Assembly (NCBI GenBank): GCA_000715855.1
Contig: KL571385.1
Coordinates: forward strand, 852-7,047
Direction: 5' to 3'
DNA from: Actinoplanes liguriensis
Lineage (GTDB): Bacteria; Actinomycetota; Actinomycetes; Mycobacteriales; Micromonosporaceae
Length of the DNA stretch: 6,196 nt
Below the pieces are notes generated by a model. The model had not been told where the DNA came from and made no database searches. It saw only the letters and a list, made by a program, of their open reading frames with translations. The position numbers and the translations under genes were made by a program. Positions 5,789 to 6,196 of this stretch are shown here, one piece after another. Positions within the stretch are counted from its first letter, which is position 1; each line of letters starts with the position of its first letter.

Positions 5789-5818
5789 GCGTGACCCCGG
5801 CTTAGGCCGGGGTCACGC
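5789..5818 (+). terminator. Strong hairpin terminator after the small-peptide gene
   Basis: GCGTGACCCCGGC (5789-5801) pairs perfectly with GCCGGGGTCACGC (5806-5818), a 13-bp stem with the 4-nt loop TTAG. It is the most stable-looking hairpin in the window. No T-run follows, as is usual in high-GC actinobacteria. Its position 36 nt after the stop at 5752 supports the small ORF as a transcribed gene. It also insulates the transposase-like gene downstream. Confidence 0.82.
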
Positions 5819-5829
5819 GCTATGTCAGG

Positions 5830-5916
5830 GCCATGATCGACATCGAGTCTTCGGGCGCTTGGGCTTGACTGAGCCCGGGTGGTCCCGTTCTCATCGTTAC
5901 CAATGTCGATCTTCGC
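5830..5916. repeat. Inverted repeat pair before the transposase-like gene
   Basis: ATGTCGATCTTCGC (5903-5916, plus strand) matches ATGTCGATCATGGC (5843-5830, minus strand) at 12 of 14 positions, including 9 perfect bp. TGTCAGGG begins at 5823, just outside the left copy. Mu/Tn7/Tn552-type transposases bind several short repeats near element ends that begin with TGT, so this may be a transposon end that also covers the gene's promoter. An operator is the alternative. Confidence 0.4.
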
Positions 5917-5935
5917 TGTGCCGGTGAGGTGAACG

Positions 5936-6196
5936 ATGACCCGGCCCCGCCCTGAGCAGTGGAGCGCCGCCCTGCATCAACTACGGGCGGCACAGCAGGG
6001 TGGGCAGCTCACCACCGCGCTGGTGCGGCTGGTCGCCGACGGTCTGGGCGTCACCGAGCGGTCGGTGTGGCGCCGTCTCGCGGCGACCGCCCCGCTGCAG
6101 CCCGAACGGTTCCGGCTGTCGGCCACTGACCGCGCCGCGTACGCCGACTTCCGGGGCAACGTGGCGGCGTTGCACCGGGCCCGAGCCGCGGTGCAG
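5936..6196 (+). CDS. N-terminus of a Mu/TniA-like DDE transposase family protein (partial)
   Basis: The ATG at 5936 has GGTGAGG (5923-5929) 6 nt upstream, and the frame is open for 87 codons to the window edge. The visible part contains a helix-turn-helix-like stretch at about residues 30-52 (LVRLVADGLGVTERSVWRRLA). It is followed by FRLSATDRAAYADFRGNVAALHRAR (about 63-84). From memory, the order 'GVSERTVWRWL ... Y.D.RGN.AA.HRE' is typical of the N-terminal region of actinobacterial transposases with a Mu/TniA-type integrase core. The DDE catalytic domain would lie beyond the window and cannot be checked. The protein would bind transposon ends and catalyse strand transfer, often with an AAA ATPase partner encoded next. 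The inverted repeats just upstream fit this role. Whether it is intact is unknown. Confidence 0.65.
   Translation, partial: MTRPRPEQWSAALHQLRAAQQGGQLTTALVRLVADGLGVTERSVWRRLAATAPLQPERFRLSATDRAAYADFRGNVAALHRARAAVQ

Noticed and set aside
5865..5870. TTGACT as a -35 box for the transposase-like gene
   Set aside because: No acceptable -10 hexamer at 16-19 nt spacing; the motif sits in the loop of a small inverted repeat GGGCT/AGCCC.

Overview
The window is GC-rich. Its genes show strong G/C bias at third codon positions, frequent GTG starts, tightly overlapping genes and hairpin terminators without a T-run. This suggests a filamentous actinobacterium; Micromonosporaceae or Streptomyces relatives are plausible, but the sequence alone does not fix the genus.

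Left part (1-2300): a divergent pair. On the minus strand is the first 48 codons of a protein with an N-terminal membrane or export segment (1-146, cut by the window edge). On the plus strand is a compact three-gene ABC export operon: an ATPase of the BcrA/antibiotic-resistance type (247-960), a 250-aa ABC-2 permease (951-1703) and a second, shorter 199-aa permease (1700-2299). Both junctions overlap (10 and 4 nt), so the three are probably translated together and form one exporter with two different membrane subunits.

Middle part (2300-4553): a non-coding gap with an imperfect tandem repeat that may be an old transposon end; a minus-strand 180-aa unknown protein (2647-3189) with a Cys-rich C-terminal motif and its own hairpin terminator; then a serine recombinase of the resolvase/invertase type (3455-4234). 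Just upstream of the recombinase lie a 14-bp palindrome and three copies of a TGTCCGGAAAAC-like element, a good candidate for its binding site or operator. A 103-aa unknown protein (4242-4553) starts 8 nt after the recombinase stop and is probably its operon partner.

Right part (4554-6196): about 1.1 kb with no convincing conventional gene, visibly less GC-rich in 4640-5260, and rich in hairpins and short repeats. It ends in a 33-codon ORF (5651-5752) with a near-ideal ribosome binding site, encoding a single-membrane-helix peptide and followed by a strong hairpin terminator. Part of the leader of this small gene is repeated about 770 bp upstream (4838-4870), with traces of the coding region after it, as if a decayed copy were present. 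The window ends in the N-terminus of a protein resembling actinobacterial Mu/TniA-like DDE transposases (5936 onward), with a pair of inverted repeats in front of it.

Overall, a chromosomal-looking exporter operon is followed by an accessory segment containing two recombination-type proteins, unknown proteins and a structured non-coding stretch. The least explained part is 4700-5820: repeats, hairpins and the small membrane peptide.
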